A DNA stretch of 64,000 nt from Chimaeribacter coloradensis (GTDB lineage Bacteria > Pseudomonadota > Gammaproteobacteria > Enterobacterales > Enterobacteriaceae): NCBI RefSeq assembly GCF_002858715.1, contig NZ_PJZH01000002.1:310001-374000 (forward strand), read 5' to 3'. The notes beneath the pieces were generated by a model. It did no database searches. It saw nothing but the letters and a program-made list of their open reading frames with translations, and had not been told where the DNA came from. The position numbers were made by a program, and so were the translations under genes. Shown piece by piece: positions 1-9,103 of the stretch (the first letter of the stretch is position 1; each line of letters starts with the position of its first letter).

Positions 1-2006
1 CGCTGGACGTGGGGGATGCCACCCTGCGCATCGCCGGGGTGATTGTGCAGGAGCCGGACGCGGGCTTTAACCCGTTCCAGATGGCACCAAGGCTTATCAT
101 GGACATCAGCGACGTGGCGAAAACCGGCGCGATCCAGCCCGGCAGCCGCCTGACCTACCGTTACCTGTTCGCCGGAAGCCCGCCTGATTTAGAACGCTAC
201 GGCGACGCCCTGAAGCCGCAGCTCAAGCCGGACCAGCGCTGGTACGGGCTGGAGGAGTCGGAGGGGGCGCTGAGCAAATCCCTGCAACGCTCCCAGCAAT
301 TCCTGCTGCTGTCAGCCCTGCTGACGCTGCTGCTCTCAGTGGCGGCGGTGGCGGTGGCGATGGGCCACTATTGCCGCAGCCGCTATGACCTGATCGCGGT
401 GCTGAAAACCCTGGGGGCGGGGCGGCGCGCGCTGCAAAAACTGATCGTCGGGCAGTGGGTCTCGGTGCTGCTGCTGGCGGCGCTGGCGGGCAGTGCCATC
501 GGCAAGCTGTTTGAGCTGGGGCTGCTGCGGGCGCTGGCCCCCGTGCTGCCGGCGCAACTCCCGGCGGCGGGCGGCTGGCCGTGGCTCTGGGCGCTGGGCG
601 CGCTGGTGATGATCTCCCTGTTGATCGGCCTGCGGCCCTACCGGCAACTGCTGGCGACCCAGCCGCTGCGGGTGCTGCGGCGGGATGCGGTCTCCAACGT
701 CTGGCCGCTGAAATATTATCTCCCGGCGGTGCTGGCGGTGGTGGTGGGCCTGCTGGCGCTGTTGGTCGGCGGCAGCCGCCTGCTCTGGTCGCTGCTGGCG
801 GGCATCCTGGTGCTGGCGCTGCTGCTGGGCGTGATTGGCTGGGGCGGGCTGCTGCTGCTTAAGCGCCTCACGGTGCGGCAACTGGCGCTGCGGCTGGCGG
901 TGAACCGCCTGCTGCGCCAGCCGTGGGTGACGCTGAGCCAGCTCGCCGCCTTTTCGATGTCCTTTATGCTGCTGGCGCTGCTGCTGGTGATGCGCGGCGA
1001 TCTGCTGGATCGCTGGCAACAGCAACTGCCGCCGGAAAGCCCCAACTTCTTCCTGCTGAACATGACGCAGGATCAGCTCCCCCCGGTCACCGCCTTCCTG
1101 CAACAGCATCAGGTGCAGCCCTCCACCTTCTACCCGGTGGTACGGGTGCGGCTGACCAAAATCAACGACGAGGTGGCGACGGAGCGGGTGAAAGAGAGCG
1201 ACCCGGGCGGCGAGGCGGTGAGCCGCGAGCTGAACCTCACCTGGCAGAAAGATCTGCCGGCGCATAATCCGCTGGTGGCCGGGCAGTGGCCGCCGAAAGC
1301 GGATGAAGTCTCGATTGAGCAGGGCGTGGCTGACCGGCTCGGGCTGACGCTGGGCGACCGCGTCACCTTCAGCGGCGACACCCAGGACTTCTCCGCCACC
1401 ATCAGCAGCATCCGCAAAGTGGACTGGGAGAGCCTGCGCCCCAATTTCTACTTTATCTTCCCGCCGGGCGCGCTGGATGCGCAGCCGCAGACCTGGCTGA
1501 CCAGCTTCCGCTACCACGGCGACAGCCGGATGCTGACCCAGCTTAACCGCCAGTTCCCGACCCTGAGCCTGCTGGACATCGGCGCGATCCTCAAGCAGGT
1601 CGGGCAGGTGCTCTCCCAGGTGAGCCGGGCGCTGGAGGTGATGGTGGTGCTGGTGATGGTGTGCGGCACCTTGCTGCTGCTGGCGCAGATTCAGGTCGGG
1701 ATGCGCCAGCGGCGGCAGGAGCTGGTGGTCTACCGCACATTAGGCGCGGGCAAACGGCTGCTGCGCGGCACGCTCTGGTGCGAGTTCGCGGTGCTGGGGC
1801 TGGTGGCGGGCGTGGCGGCGGCGGTCGGCGCGGAAGCGGCCCTGTGGCTGTTGCAGACGCAGGTGTTCGACTTCCCGTGGGAGCCGGATGTCATGCTCTG
1901 GTGGCTGTTGCCGCTGCTCGGTGCGCTGCTGCTGTCACTGTGCGGGGGCTGGCTGGGCGTGCGGCTGCTGCGGGGCAGGGCGCTGTTCCGGCGCTATGAG
2001 GGGTAA
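1..2006 (+). CDS. ybbP: FtsX-like ABC transporter permease YbbP, C-terminal part (5' end outside window)
   Basis: Inner-membrane permease of the FtsX/MacB type. Its usual ATPase partner is YbbA. The substrate is not firmly known. The reading frame is open from base 3, so the gene runs in from outside the window; about 668 of roughly 800 expected residues are present. Four-helix FtsX cores are visible as Leu/Val-rich membrane segments (about in-window residues 95-205 and 520-650), with further helices around 230-330. Between them lies a soluble periplasmic domain rich in polar residues. The GTG near base 9 is only an internal codon, not a start. The gene converges on purK, and a strong hairpin separates them. 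Identification rests on the FtsX-like architecture, the length and the ybbP-purK neighbourhood known from E. coli. Confidence 0.85.
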   Translation, partial: LDVGDATLRIAGVIVQEPDAGFNPFQMAPRLIMDISDVAKTGAIQPGSRLTYRYLFAGSPPDLERYGDALKPQLKPDQRWYGLEESEGALSKSLQRSQQFLLLSALLTLLLSVAAVAVAMGHYCRSRYDLIAVLKTLGAGRRALQKLIVGQWVSVLLLAALAGSAIGKLFELGLLRALAPVLPAQLPAAGGWPWLWALGALVMISLLIGLRPYRQLLATQPLRVLRRDAVSNVWPLKYYLPAVLAVVVGLLALLVGGSRLLWSLLAGILVLALLLGVIGWGGLLLLKRLTVRQLALRLAVNRLLRQPWVTLSQLAAFSMSFMLLALLLVMRGDLLDRWQQQLPPESPNFFLLNMTQDQLPPVTAFLQQHQVQPSTFYPVVRVRLTKINDEVATERVKESDPGGEAVSRELNLTWQKDLPAHNPLVAGQWPPKADEVSIEQGVADRLGLTLGDRVTFSGDTQDFSATISSIRKVDWESLRPNFYFIFPPGALDAQPQTWLTSFRYHGDSRMLTQLNRQFPTLSLLDIGAILKQVGQVLSQVSRALEVMVVLVMVCGTLLLLAQIQVGMRQRRQELVVYRTLGAGKRLLRGTLWCEFAVLGLVAGVAAAVGAEAALWLLQTQVFDFPWEPDVMLWWLLPLLGALLLSLCGGWLGVRLLRGRALFRRYEG

Positions 2007-2021
2007 ACCGTAAGGAAATGG

Positions 2022-2060
2022 CGCGCCCCGGCTTCCGCATCACAGGGAAGCCGGGGCGCG
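2022..2060. terminator. 15-bp perfect inverted repeat between convergent ybbP and purK
   Basis: The arms 2022-2036 and 2046-2060 are perfectly complementary, GC-rich and separated by 9 bases. They lie in the 59-bp gap between two convergent genes. There is no T-run on either side, so this is not a textbook intrinsic terminator. It may block read-through or stabilise 3' ends. Confidence 0.5.
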
Positions 2061-2065
2061 GCCCG

Positions 2066-3130
2066 TCATAGTTTGGCCTGCGCCCACGCAATGCCGCTGT
2101 GGTACTCTTCCGGCAGCAGCGGGATCAGGTCAGCCAGCGTCTGCGCGATCAGCGCCGGGTCTGGATCGCTGAGGTTGAGGTGGCCAACTTTACGCGCCGG
2201 GCGTACCTCTTTCTCATACCAGTGCAGGTTGACCAGCGGCAGGCTGAGCCAGTGCGTGTTCAGTTCCGTGCCGATCAGGTTCACCATGACCGACGGCGTG
2301 CTCACCACCGGCACCGGCAGCGGCAGGCCGAGGATGGCCCGCAGGTGCAGCTCAAACTGGCTGATCGACGCGCCGTTCTGCGTCCAGTGGCCGCTGTTGT
2401 GGACGCGTGGCGCGAGTTCGTTGATCAGCAACCCGTCTTCCACCACAAAGCACTCCATCGCCATCACGCCGACATACCCCAGCTCCTGCATGATCGCCGA
2501 GAGCATCGCCTCGGCCTGCTGTTGCCGGGCGGCATCCGGCACCGGCAGCGCCACGCTGGTACGCAGGATGCCCTCCTGATGCAGGTTATGCGTCAGCGGG
2601 TAGAACACCATGCGGCCGTCATGGCCGCGTGCGCCCACCAGTGACACCTCACCTGAGAAGTTGATCCCCTGCTCGACGATGCACTCGCCGTAGCATTCGT
2701 CCGGCAGGGTATGCGCCTCGTCGGCACGCAACCGCCACTGGCCGCGGCCGTCATAGCCGCCGACGCGGCGTTTGACGATCGCCAGCTCACCCAAGGTCGC
2801 AAACACCTGCGGCCACTCCTCTGCGGCGGCCAGCAGCTGCCACGGCGCAGTGGCCAGGCCGAGCTGGTCCAGCAGCTGCTTCTGCGTCAGCCGGTCGGCA
2901 AGGCGCGGGAAGATGTCGCGGTTAACAAACGCCGGGTGCCCGGCCAGTTCACGGGTCAGTGCCGTCTCCGGCCAGCGCTCAATTTCGGCGGTGATCACGC
3001 TCTGGCGGAACGGCACTGCTTCCGGCTCGGCGTCCAGCCCCACCGGGTAAACCGCAATGCCCAGCGGCTCCCCGGCCTGGCGCAGCATCCGGCCCAGCTG
3101 GCCGTTGCCCAATACACAAACCGGCTTCAT
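2066..3130 (-). CDS. purK: N5-carboxyaminoimidazole ribonucleotide synthase PurK
   Basis: ATP-grasp enzyme of purine biosynthesis. It uses ATP and bicarbonate to carboxylate AIR to N5-CAIR, which PurE then isomerises. The 354-residue product has the N-terminal nucleotide-binding loop [13 protein letters not shown] (residues 8-20), the central ATP-grasp segment ([10 protein letters not shown], about 127-136) and the late [13 protein letters not shown] motif that marks PurK. Length matches the family (E. coli PurK is 355). Its ATG overlaps the purE stop by 4 bp, so the two are translationally coupled. Expression should follow the PurR-controlled promoter ahead of purE. Confidence 0.97.
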   Translation of the reverse strand: MKPVCVLGNGQLGRMLRQAGEPLGIAVYPVGLDAEPEAVPFRQSVITAEIERWPETALTRELAGHPAFVNRDIFPRLADRLTQKQLLDQLGLATAPWQLLAAAEEWPQVFATLGELAIVKRRVGGYDGRGQWRLRADEAHTLPDECYGECIVEQGINFSGEVSLVGARGHDGRMVFYPLTHNLHQEGILRTSVALPVPDAARQQQAEAMLSAIMQELGYVGVMAMECFVVEDGLLINELAPRVHNSGHWTQNGASISQFELHLRAILGLPLPVPVVSTPSVMVNLIGTELNTHWLSLPLVNLHWYEKEVRPARKVGHLNLSDPDPALIAQTLADLIPLLPEEYHSGIAWAQAKL

Positions 3131-3636
3131 GCCTCCTCCCGCGGGTCAGGGTTGTTCAGCACGTCGTCGGTCTGCGCCTGACGCCACGCCGCCAGGCGCG
3201 CCGCCAGTTCCGCATCATGCAGCGCCAGGATCTGCGCCGCCAGCAGGGCGGCATTAGCGGCCCCGGCCTTGCCGATCGCCAGCGTGCCGACCGGGATGCC
3301 GCGCGGCATCTGCACAATGGAGTAGAGGCTGTCTACGCCGCTCAGCGCCGCGCTCTGCACCGGCACACCCAGCACCGGCACCAGCGTTTTCGCCGCCAGC
3401 ATCCCCGGCAGGTGCGCCGCGCCGCCCGCGCCGGCGATGATCACGTCAAACCCGTTGGCGGCCGCCTGCTCTGCAAAGCTGAACAGCTTGTCCGGTGTGC
3501 GGTGGGCCGAGACCACTTCAACGTGAAACGCGACATTCAACGTGGTGAGGATTTCAGCGGCAAACTGCATGGTAGCCCAGTCACTCTTGGACCCCATGAC
3601 GAGGGCGATTTTTGCCGGGGAAAGGTTGGATGACAT
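3127..3636 (-). CDS. purE: N5-carboxyaminoimidazole ribonucleotide mutase PurE
   Basis: Class I PurE, the cytoplasmic octameric mutase that moves the carboxyl group of N5-CAIR to give CAIR in purine synthesis. The start at 3636 gives 169 residues, the E. coli length, and has an AGGAG about 10 bases upstream. The frame stays open to 3843 upstream, but that extension has no family counterpart. Motifs: MGSKSDW (14-20), SAHRTPD with catalytic His45, and [11 protein letters not shown] in the substrate site. First gene of purEK. It is divergent from miaE, and a PurR operator lies in the shared upstream region. Confidence 0.97.
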   Translation of the reverse strand: MSSNLSPAKIALVMGSKSDWATMQFAAEILTTLNVAFHVEVVSAHRTPDKLFSFAEQAAANGFDVIIAGAGGAAHLPGMLAAKTLVPVLGVPVQSAALSGVDSLYSIVQMPRGIPVGTLAIGKAGAANAALLAAQILALHDAELAARLAAWRQAQTDDVLNNPDPREEA

Positions 3637-3724
3637 GCCTGTAATGCTCCTGTGAATATGCTGGCGTCGCCAGAGCGGTTGTATCTGGCGGAGAGGGCGC
3701 AAATAATAGCATGGCAAACCCGCA

Positions 3725-3740
3725 AGGAAAACGGTTGCGT
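3725..3740 (-). promoter_or_regulatory. PurR operator upstream of purEK
   Basis: On the minus strand the sequence reads ACGCAACCGTTTTCCT, close to the PurR consensus ACGCAAACGTTTGCGT and very like the E. coli purE operator as I remember it. It lies 89 bp upstream of the purE start and about 74 bp upstream of miaE on the other strand. PurR with hypoxanthine or guanine bound would repress purEK. Whether it also affects miaE is open. Confidence 0.85.
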
Positions 3741-3813
3741 CGGTGCCGGATGCGGGGAAAACCGCGGGGAACAGGTATACTCGCCCCAAAACCCTTACGC
3801 AGGACACGACGTT

Positions 3814-4425
3814 ATGTATGAGAACCTTCTGGCCCCGATCCACGCCTTTTTACACTGCACCACCCCGGCGCGCTGGATCGACGTGGCGCTGACCCAGCAG
3901 GATATTTTGCTGATTGACCACGCCAACTGCGAAAAGAAAGCCGCCGCTTCCGCCATGGCGCTGATGACCCGCTACCTCGACCGCACCGAGCTGCTGATCT
4001 GCGCCGCCCGGCTGGCGCGTGAGGAGCTGCACCACTTCGAGCAGGTGGTGGAGATCATGACCCGGCGCAATGTGGCCTATACGGTGCTGTCGCCGTCGCG
4101 CTACGCCAACGGGCTGCTGAAACATGTGCGCCATCAGGATGAGCGCGGGCTGCTGGTGGACAGGCTGATCATCGGGGCCTATATCGAAGCGCGCTCCTGC
4201 GAGCGTTTCGCCGCGATCGCCCCGCATCTGGATGAGGAGCTGCGGCGTTTCTACCTCTCGCTGCTGCGATCAGAAGCGCGCCACTATCAGGATTACCTGT
4301 CACTGGCGCAACAGTATGCCGGGGAGGCGATTACGGAGCGGGTCGAGGAGCTGGGGCGGATTGAAGCGGAGCTGATTATGGCGCCGGATGAGCAGTTCCG
4401 CTTCCACAGCGGCGTACCGGCCTGA
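3814..4425 (+). CDS. miaE: tRNA 2-methylthio-N6-isopentenyladenosine(37) hydroxylase MiaE (short form)
   Basis: Non-haem diiron monooxygenase that hydroxylates ms2i6A37 to ms2io6A37 in tRNAs reading UNN codons. The start at 3814 ([14 protein letters not shown]) matches the family N-terminus; the frame extends upstream without any family resemblance. The 203-residue protein is a four-helix ferritin-like fold. The iron ligands are expected from EKKAAA (about residue 33), EELHH (about 69-73), EARSCERF (about 123-130) and [11 protein letters not shown] (about 149-159). It is clearly shorter than the roughly 270-residue Salmonella enzyme because of a shorter N-terminal half, but keeps the C-terminal FRFHSGVP. 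E. coli lacks the gene. It ends 1 bp from the lpxH stop (convergent). Confidence 0.9.
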   Translation: MYENLLAPIHAFLHCTTPARWIDVALTQQDILLIDHANCEKKAAASAMALMTRYLDRTELLICAARLAREELHHFEQVVEIMTRRNVAYTVLSPSRYANGLLKHVRHQDERGLLVDRLIIGAYIEARSCERFAAIAPHLDEELRRFYLSLLRSEARHYQDYLSLAQQYAGEAITERVEELGRIEAELIMAPDEQFRFHSGVPA

Positions 4426-4426
4426 G

Positions 4427-5149
4427 TCAGAACGGGAAGGTGATGAGATCCACCCCGTGGGCGTTGACGGCCACCATCGATCCTTCCTGATGCCAGGCTC
4501 CCAGCACCGCGCGGTGCGCGTCGCCGCCCAACAGGGCGAGGGTGTGGATCGCCGGGCGGTGGGTGTGGCCGTGGATCAGCCAGCGCACCTGATGGCGGCG
4601 CATCGTGTCCGACACGGCCAGCGGGTTGACGTCCATGATCGCCAGCGATTTCTGCTGGTTCGCCTGTTGGCTGTCGGCGCGCATTTTCCCGGCAATCTTC
4701 AGCCGCAGGCGCAGCGGTAACGCCAGGAAGATTTTCTGTATCAGCGGGTTGCGCACTTTTTTGCGGAAACGCTGGTAGCCTTCGTCATCGGTGCAAAGGG
4801 TGTCGCCGTGCATAATCAGCACCCGGCGGCCGTACAGGTCCAGCACCTGCTCTTCGGGCAGCAGCGTCATGCCGCTGGCGCGGGCAAAACGGCGGCCAAG
4901 CAGGAAATCGCGGTTGCCGTGAATGAAGTAGCAGGGCACGCCGCTCGCTGACAGCGCCTTCAGCGCGGCGGCGATCTCCGCGTGCAGCGGTTGCGGGTCG
5001 TCGTCCCCGATCCAGGCCTCAAACAGGTCGCCCAGAATGTAGAGGGCGTCGGCCCGGCGCGCTTCACCGGCCAGAAAACGCAGAAAACCGGCAGTAATTG
5101 CCGGTTCCTGTTCGCTCAGATGTAAATCAGCGATAAAGAGGGTGGTCAT
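4427..5149 (-). CDS. lpxH: UDP-2,3-diacylglucosamine hydrolase LpxH
   Basis: Peripheral-membrane Mn-dependent hydrolase of lipid A synthesis. It cleaves UDP-2,3-diacylglucosamine to lipid X and UMP. The 240-residue protein (the family length) carries the calcineurin-like metallophosphoesterase motifs: ADLHL with Asp8 and His10, [11 protein letters not shown] (about 41-51), HGNRDFL (about 77-83), HGDT (about 114) and HGHTHRP (about 195-201). It sits directly downstream of ppiB with a 15-bp gap and is probably co-transcribed with it, as in E. coli. Confidence 0.96.
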   Translation of the reverse strand: MTTLFIADLHLSEQEPAITAGFLRFLAGEARRADALYILGDLFEAWIGDDDPQPLHAEIAAALKALSASGVPCYFIHGNRDFLLGRRFARASGMTLLPEEQVLDLYGRRVLIMHGDTLCTDDEGYQRFRKKVRNPLIQKIFLALPLRLRLKIAGKMRADSQQANQQKSLAIMDVNPLAVSDTMRRHQVRWLIHGHTHRPAIHTLALLGGDAHRAVLGAWHQEGSMVAVNAHGVDLITFPF

Positions 5150-5164
5150 GCCGCAGGGCTAACC

Positions 5165-5659
5165 TTACTCGCTGACGGTAACGCTGGTGATCACCACATC
5201 TTCTTTCGGCACATCCTGGTGCATGCCGCTGCGGCCGGTCGGTACTGCTTTGATCTTGTCAACCACGTCCAGACCTTCCACCACTTCAGCGAACACACAG
5301 TAGCCCCAGCCCTGCGCGTTTTCACCGCGGAAGTTCAGGAAGTCGTTGTCCACAACGTTGATGAAGAACTGGGCAGTGGCGGAGTGCGGGTCGTTGGTAC
5401 GGGCCATCGCCAGGGTGCCGCGGGTGTTTTTCAGGCCGTTGTTGGCTTCGTTATTGATCGGCGCATCGGTCGCTTTCTGCTTCATGCCCGGCTCAAAGCC
5501 GCCGCCCTGAACCATAAAGCCGTTAATGACGCGGTGGAAGATGGTGTTGTCGTAAAACCCTTTACGGCAGTAGTTCAGGAAGTTTTCAACGGTAGCCGGC
5601 GCTTTGTCTGCGAAGGTGTTGATGACGATGTCACCGTGATTAGTGTGAAAAGTAACCAT
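5165..5659 (-). CDS. ppiB: Cytoplasmic peptidyl-prolyl cis-trans isomerase B (cyclophilin)
   Basis: Cyclophilin-type proline isomerase assisting protein folding in the cytoplasm. The 164-residue product has no signal peptide and shows the cyclophilin core [14 protein letters not shown] with catalytic Arg43, [21 protein letters not shown], and the late [13 protein letters not shown]. Length and the ppiB-lpxH order match E. coli exactly. It is divergent from cysS across a 254-bp gap. Confidence 0.97.
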   Translation of the reverse strand: MVTFHTNHGDIVINTFADKAPATVENFLNYCRKGFYDNTIFHRVINGFMVQGGGFEPGMKQKATDAPINNEANNGLKNTRGTLAMARTNDPHSATAQFFINVVDNDFLNFRGENAQGWGYCVFAEVVEGLDVVDKIKAVPTGRSGMHQDVPKEDVVITSVTVSE

Positions 5660-5913
5660 AATAATCCATCCTGCTTAATGAGAGGTGTGCGCCGCGAGGC
5701 GGCCCGCACAATAGAGGGCTTTTATAACATAAACCGGCGGCGGGCGTCAGCAGCGGGAGGTTAAGCAGGTTTGCTGATATGCTTATGCAAGGGAGACCGG
5801 CCGGTTGTTGCAAACACCCGGCGTTCAGGGTTCAATACGCCTTTCGGTGAGGATCCGCGGGATTTTCTCACCCTTTGTTTACCAACCACACATGTAAACC
5901 ATGGAATGACCTG

Positions 5914-7299
5914 ATGCTGAAGATATATAACACCCTGAGTCGCCAAAAAGAGGAATTCAAGCCTATTCATGCCGGAACCGTCGGCATGTACGTGTGTGGT
6001 ATTACCGTTTACGACCTCTGTCACATCGGCCATGGCCGGACGTTCGTTGCCTTTGACGTGGTGGCGCGCTACCTGCGTTACAGCGGCTACCGCCTGAAGT
6101 ATGTGCGTAACGTCACGGACATTGATGACAAGATCATCAAACGCGCGAATGAGAACGGCGAAACCAGCGACGCCCTGACCACCCGGATGATCGCCGAAAT
6201 GCACGCCGATTTCGACGCGCTGAACATTCTGCGCCCGGACGAAGAGCCGCGCGCCACCCGCCATATCGCGGAGATTATTGAGCTGGTGGCACAGCTGATC
6301 GCGCGTGACCACGCCTATGTCGCCGCCAACGGCGATGTGATGTTTGCCGTCGACAGCGACCCGGATTACGGCCTGCTGTCACGCCAGGATCTGGAGCAGT
6401 TGCAGGCCGGCGCGCGCGTGGAAGTCGCTGATGTCAAGCGCAACCCGATGGACTTTGTGCTGTGGAAGATGTCCAAGCCGGGCGAGCCGAGCTGGCCGTC
6501 GCCGTGGGGTGAGGGGCGCCCGGGCTGGCACATTGAGTGCTCGGCGATGAACAGCAAACAGCTCGGCCACCACTTTGACATCCACGGCGGCGGCTCCGAT
6601 CTGATGTTCCCGCACCATGAGAATGAGATCGCCCAGTCCACCTGCGCCCATGACGGCCCCTACGTCAATTACTGGATGCACTCCGGCATGGTGATGGTAG
6701 ACCGCGAAAAGATGTCCAAATCACTGGGCAACTTCTTCACCGTGCGCGACGTGCTGGCCTATTACGACGCCGAAACCGTGCGCTACTTCCTGATGTCCGG
6801 CCACTACCGCAGCCAGCTCAACTACAGCGAAGAGAACCTGAAACAGGCACGCACTTCGCTGGAGCGCCTCTACACCGCGCTGCGCGGCACCGATGCCTCC
6901 GCCGCACCGGCCGGGGGCGAGGCGTTTGTCGCCCGTTTCCGCGAGGCGATGGATGATGACTTCAACACGCCGGAAGCCTATTCCGTGCTGTTTGATATGG
7001 CGCGTGAAGTGAACCGTCTGAAAGCGGAAGAGATGGCGGCGGCCAATGGGCTGGCGGCAGAGCTGCGCCACCTGGCGGGCGTGCTGGGCCTGCTGGCGCA
7101 GGAGCCGGAGCAGTTCCTGCAGGGCGGGGCGCAGGCGGGGGATGATGACGTGGCGCAGATCGAAGCGCTGATCAAACAGCGTAATGACGCGCGTGCGGCG
7201 AAGGACTGGGCAATGGCGGACTCCGCCCGCGACCAGCTCAACGCCCTCGGCATCATTCTGGAAGATGGCCCGCAGGGCACCAGCTGGCGCCGTAAGTAA
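5914..7299 (+). CDS. cysS: Cysteine--tRNA ligase CysS
   Basis: Class I aminoacyl-tRNA synthetase charging tRNA-Cys; cytoplasmic monomer. The chosen ATG at 5914 gives 461 residues, identical in length to E. coli CysS and starting [12 protein letters not shown]. The open frame upstream to 5875 is not conserved. Motifs: zinc ligand region YVCGITVYD (about 26-34), HIGH-type signature HIGHGRT (about 37-43), WHIECSAM (zinc), and KMSKSLGN (about 269-276). The C-terminal anticodon-binding helices end in GTSWRRK. A bidirectional terminator follows. Confidence 0.98.
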   Translation: MLKIYNTLSRQKEEFKPIHAGTVGMYVCGITVYDLCHIGHGRTFVAFDVVARYLRYSGYRLKYVRNVTDIDDKIIKRANENGETSDALTTRMIAEMHADFDALNILRPDEEPRATRHIAEIIELVAQLIARDHAYVAANGDVMFAVDSDPDYGLLSRQDLEQLQAGARVEVADVKRNPMDFVLWKMSKPGEPSWPSPWGEGRPGWHIECSAMNSKQLGHHFDIHGGGSDLMFPHHENEIAQSTCAHDGPYVNYWMHSGMVMVDREKMSKSLGNFFTVRDVLAYYDAETVRYFLMSGHYRSQLNYSEENLKQARTSLERLYTALRGTDASAAPAGGEAFVARFREAMDDDFNTPEAYSVLFDMAREVNRLKAEEMAAANGLAAELRHLAGVLGLLAQEPEQFLQGGAQAGDDDVAQIEALIKQRNDARAAKDWAMADSARDQLNALGIILEDGPQGTSWRRK

Positions 7300-7330
7300 C
7301 ACTTATTGTGACCGGCAAAAAACCGGCACA

Positions 7331-7362
7331 AAAAAAGGCGACGCAGAAGCGTCGCCTTTTTT
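7331..7362. terminator. Bidirectional intrinsic terminator between cysS and ybcJ
   Basis: A perfect 14-bp stem with a 4-base loop (7345-7348). The outer six pairs are A:T, which gives a T-run on whichever strand is transcribed. It serves the convergent cysS and ybcJ transcripts. Confidence 0.88.
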
Positions 7363-7379
7363 ATGGCAGAAGCCACGGG

Positions 7380-7592
7380 TCAGGGTTTGACCACCACAGT
7401 CGCGCCGTCAAACTCAACCTGCTGATCCGCCAGGATTTTGCAGCGTTTGCGGGTTTCTACCCGGCCATCTACTTTCACCAGCCCGTCGGCGATCACCGCT
7501 TTTGCCGCGGCGCCGCTTTCGCACCAGCCCTGGAATTTCAGCAGATCGCACAGTTCAACGTGCGGGTGGTTGTCGAGATTAAAAATGTCCAT
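7380..7592 (-). CDS. ybcJ: S4-like RNA-binding protein YbcJ
   Basis: Small (70-residue) protein with a single S4-type RNA-binding fold. Its exact target is unknown, although the fold implies rRNA or assembling ribosomes. The visible S4 core is LCDLLKFQGWCESGAAAKAVIADGLV followed by KVDGRVETRKRCKI. Length and position just downstream of folD match E. coli. It is probably co-transcribed from folD (75-bp gap). Confidence 0.93.
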   Translation of the reverse strand: MDIFNLDNHPHVELCDLLKFQGWCESGAAAKAVIADGLVKVDGRVETRKRCKILADQQVEFDGATVVVKP

Positions 7593-7666
7593 CGTGTTCC
7601 TGACTTAACGCGCCTGGCGCGTAAAAAATACATGGGTGCGCCGCCCTGTGGGCGGCCGCATAAGGC

Positions 7667-8533
7667 TTAACCGACGTTATTGTCGTGGTATTCCTCGCAG
7701 GCCTGCAAGGTATTTTGGATCAGGGTAGCGACCGTCATCGGGCCAACGCCGCCCGGCACCGGCGTAATAAAGGCCGCGCGCTCAAAAGCGGCCTCATAAT
7801 CGACGTCGCCGACCACTTTGCCGCTCTCCAGCCGGTTGATGCCGACATCGATCACGATGGCGCCCGGTTTGATCCAGTCACCCGGAATGAAATTCGGCTT
7901 GCCGACTGCCACGACCAGCAGGTCGGCGTTCTCCACATGGTGGCGCAGGTTTTTGGTAAAACGGTGGGTCACGGTGGTGGTGCAGCCTGCCAGCAGCAGT
8001 TCCATGCTCATCGGGCGGCCGACGATATTGGATGCGCCGATCACCACGGCATTCAGGCCGAAGGTATCGATATTATAGCGCTCCAGCAGCGTCACGATGC
8101 CGCGCGGGGTGCAGGGGCGCAGCTTCGGCGCACGCTGGCAGAGGCGGCCGACGTTATAAGGGTGGAAGCCGTCGACGTCTTTGTCCGGGTGGATGCGCTC
8201 CAGCACTTTCACATTATCGATGCCGGCCGGCAGCGGTAACTGCACCAGAATGCCGTCGATGTCGCCGTCGTTATTCAGCGTATCGATCAGCGTTAACAGC
8301 TCTGCCTCGGAGGTGCTGGCCGGCAGATCGTAGGAGCGGGAGAGGAACCCCACCTCCTCGCAGGCGCGGCGCTTGCTGCCGACATAAATTTGCGAGGCGG
8401 GGTTCTCACCCACCAGGACAACTGCCAGCCCCGGCGCACGTTTGCCGTCCGCCAGACGCTGTTTCACACGCGCTGCAACTTCGCTTCGAACCTGCTGCGC
8501 AATCGTTTTACCATCAATAATTGTTGCTGCCAT
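7667..8533 (-). CDS. folD: Bifunctional methylene-THF dehydrogenase / methenyl-THF cyclohydrolase FolD
   Basis: Cytoplasmic dimer of one-carbon metabolism. It interconverts 5,10-methylene-THF, 5,10-methenyl-THF and 10-formyl-THF with NADP. The 288-residue product equals E. coli FolD in length. Signatures: [15 protein letters not shown] with the active-site Lys near residue 54-56, the QLPLP substrate loop (about 98-102), the Rossmann segment [18 protein letters not shown], and [10 protein letters not shown] near the C-terminus. It is followed by ybcJ. Confidence 0.98.
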   Translation of the reverse strand: MAATIIDGKTIAQQVRSEVAARVKQRLADGKRAPGLAVVLVGENPASQIYVGSKRRACEEVGFLSRSYDLPASTSEAELLTLIDTLNNDGDIDGILVQLPLPAGIDNVKVLERIHPDKDVDGFHPYNVGRLCQRAPKLRPCTPRGIVTLLERYNIDTFGLNAVVIGASNIVGRPMSMELLLAGCTTTVTHRFTKNLRHHVENADLLVVAVGKPNFIPGDWIKPGAIVIDVGINRLESGKVVGDVDYEAAFERAAFITPVPGGVGPMTVATLIQNTLQACEEYHDNNVG

Positions 8534-8721
8534 CAGTGGGAGAGTCCATCAAAAGTAATTATGCAGGGGAATGGTGCTATTTTGTCAGAAGCGGGGCGCG
8601 CTGTCAGGCGCTGTGTCGAGATAAAATCGCCGCAAGCCACGGAGGCCGCGCCGCAAAAGGTGCCATATCCCATTGAGTTGTACATGGATTCAGCGCCCGG
8701 CGGGATAACGGTGTGATTTCG

Positions 8722-8749
8722 TTGACTCACCGGGGAGGGTGCGTATAAT
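8722..8749 (+). promoter_or_regulatory. Sigma-70 promoter of tRNA-Arg
   Basis: TTGACT (8722-8727) and TATAAT (8744-8749) with a 16-bp spacer, followed by a GC-rich discriminator. This is the layout of stringently controlled stable-RNA promoters. The tRNA starts 41 bp after the -10 box. Confidence 0.85.
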
Positions 8750-8789
8750 TCGAGCCCACTGCCGCGCACCGGCAGCCGCATCCCCCAAT

Positions 8790-8866
8790 GCGCCCTTAGC
8801 TCAGTTGGATAGAGCAACGGCCTTCTAAGCCGTAGGTCACAGGTTCGAGCCCTGTAGGGCGTGCCA
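8790..8866 (+). tRNA. argU: tRNA-Arg (anticodon TCT)
   Basis: A 77-base gene with encoded CCA. It has acceptor arms GCGCCCT and AGGGCGT, D-arm TAGCTCAGTTGGATAGAGCAA, anticodon stem ACGGC/GCCGT around loop CTTCTAA (anticodon TCT, reading AGA/AGG), and T-arm with GGTTCGAGCCC. Position next to folD matches E. coli argU, a well-known integration hotspot (DLP12). Base 1 (G) faces T at position 72, a wobble pair at the end of the acceptor stem. The 3' half is duplicated at 11273-11313. Confidence 0.95.
8822..8862 (+). repeat. Left att-like direct repeat (3' half of tRNA-Arg)
   Basis: 41 bp identical to 11273-11313. It starts at the 5' edge of the anticodon loop and ends at position 72 of the tRNA. 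After one mismatch (G/A at the discriminator) five more bases match. Identity beginning at the anticodon loop is typical of tyrosine-integrase sites in tRNA genes. Confidence 0.88.
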
Positions 8867-9071
8867 TTCAGTATCAGGCGATTACTATTCCTTATCCTAT
8901 TCATCCTTTTTTGAAAAAATAAAATATTTTGATGTATAAAGCTGCAAGCTGATGAAGAAAACATTCATGTTTGTGCGTTTTGTTAATTTCAAATCATCTG
9001 GTAGTAATATATAAAGGCAGCATTCTTTAGTGAGAGCAGCAGATTAAAATGGGTATAATAAATGTGGTTAA

Positions 9072-9103
9072 ATTAATTAAGCCCCTTATGGGGCTTAATT
9101 TAA
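9072..9103. terminator. Hairpin terminator at the end of the gtr-like gene
   Basis: An AATTAAGCCCC arm, the loop TTAT and a GGGGCTTAATT arm lie next to the stop codon of the minus-strand gene. The A/T-rich outer part supplies a U-run on either strand. Confidence 0.75.

Noticed and set aside
336-1517. 393-codon minus-strand ORF within ybbP
   Set aside because: Composition (Gln/His/Arg-rich) is that of an antisense shadow of a GC-rich membrane-protein gene; no motifs or ribosome site.
8533-8964. 143-codon minus-strand ORF across the tRNA
   Set aside because: Runs antisense through the tRNA gene and its promoter.
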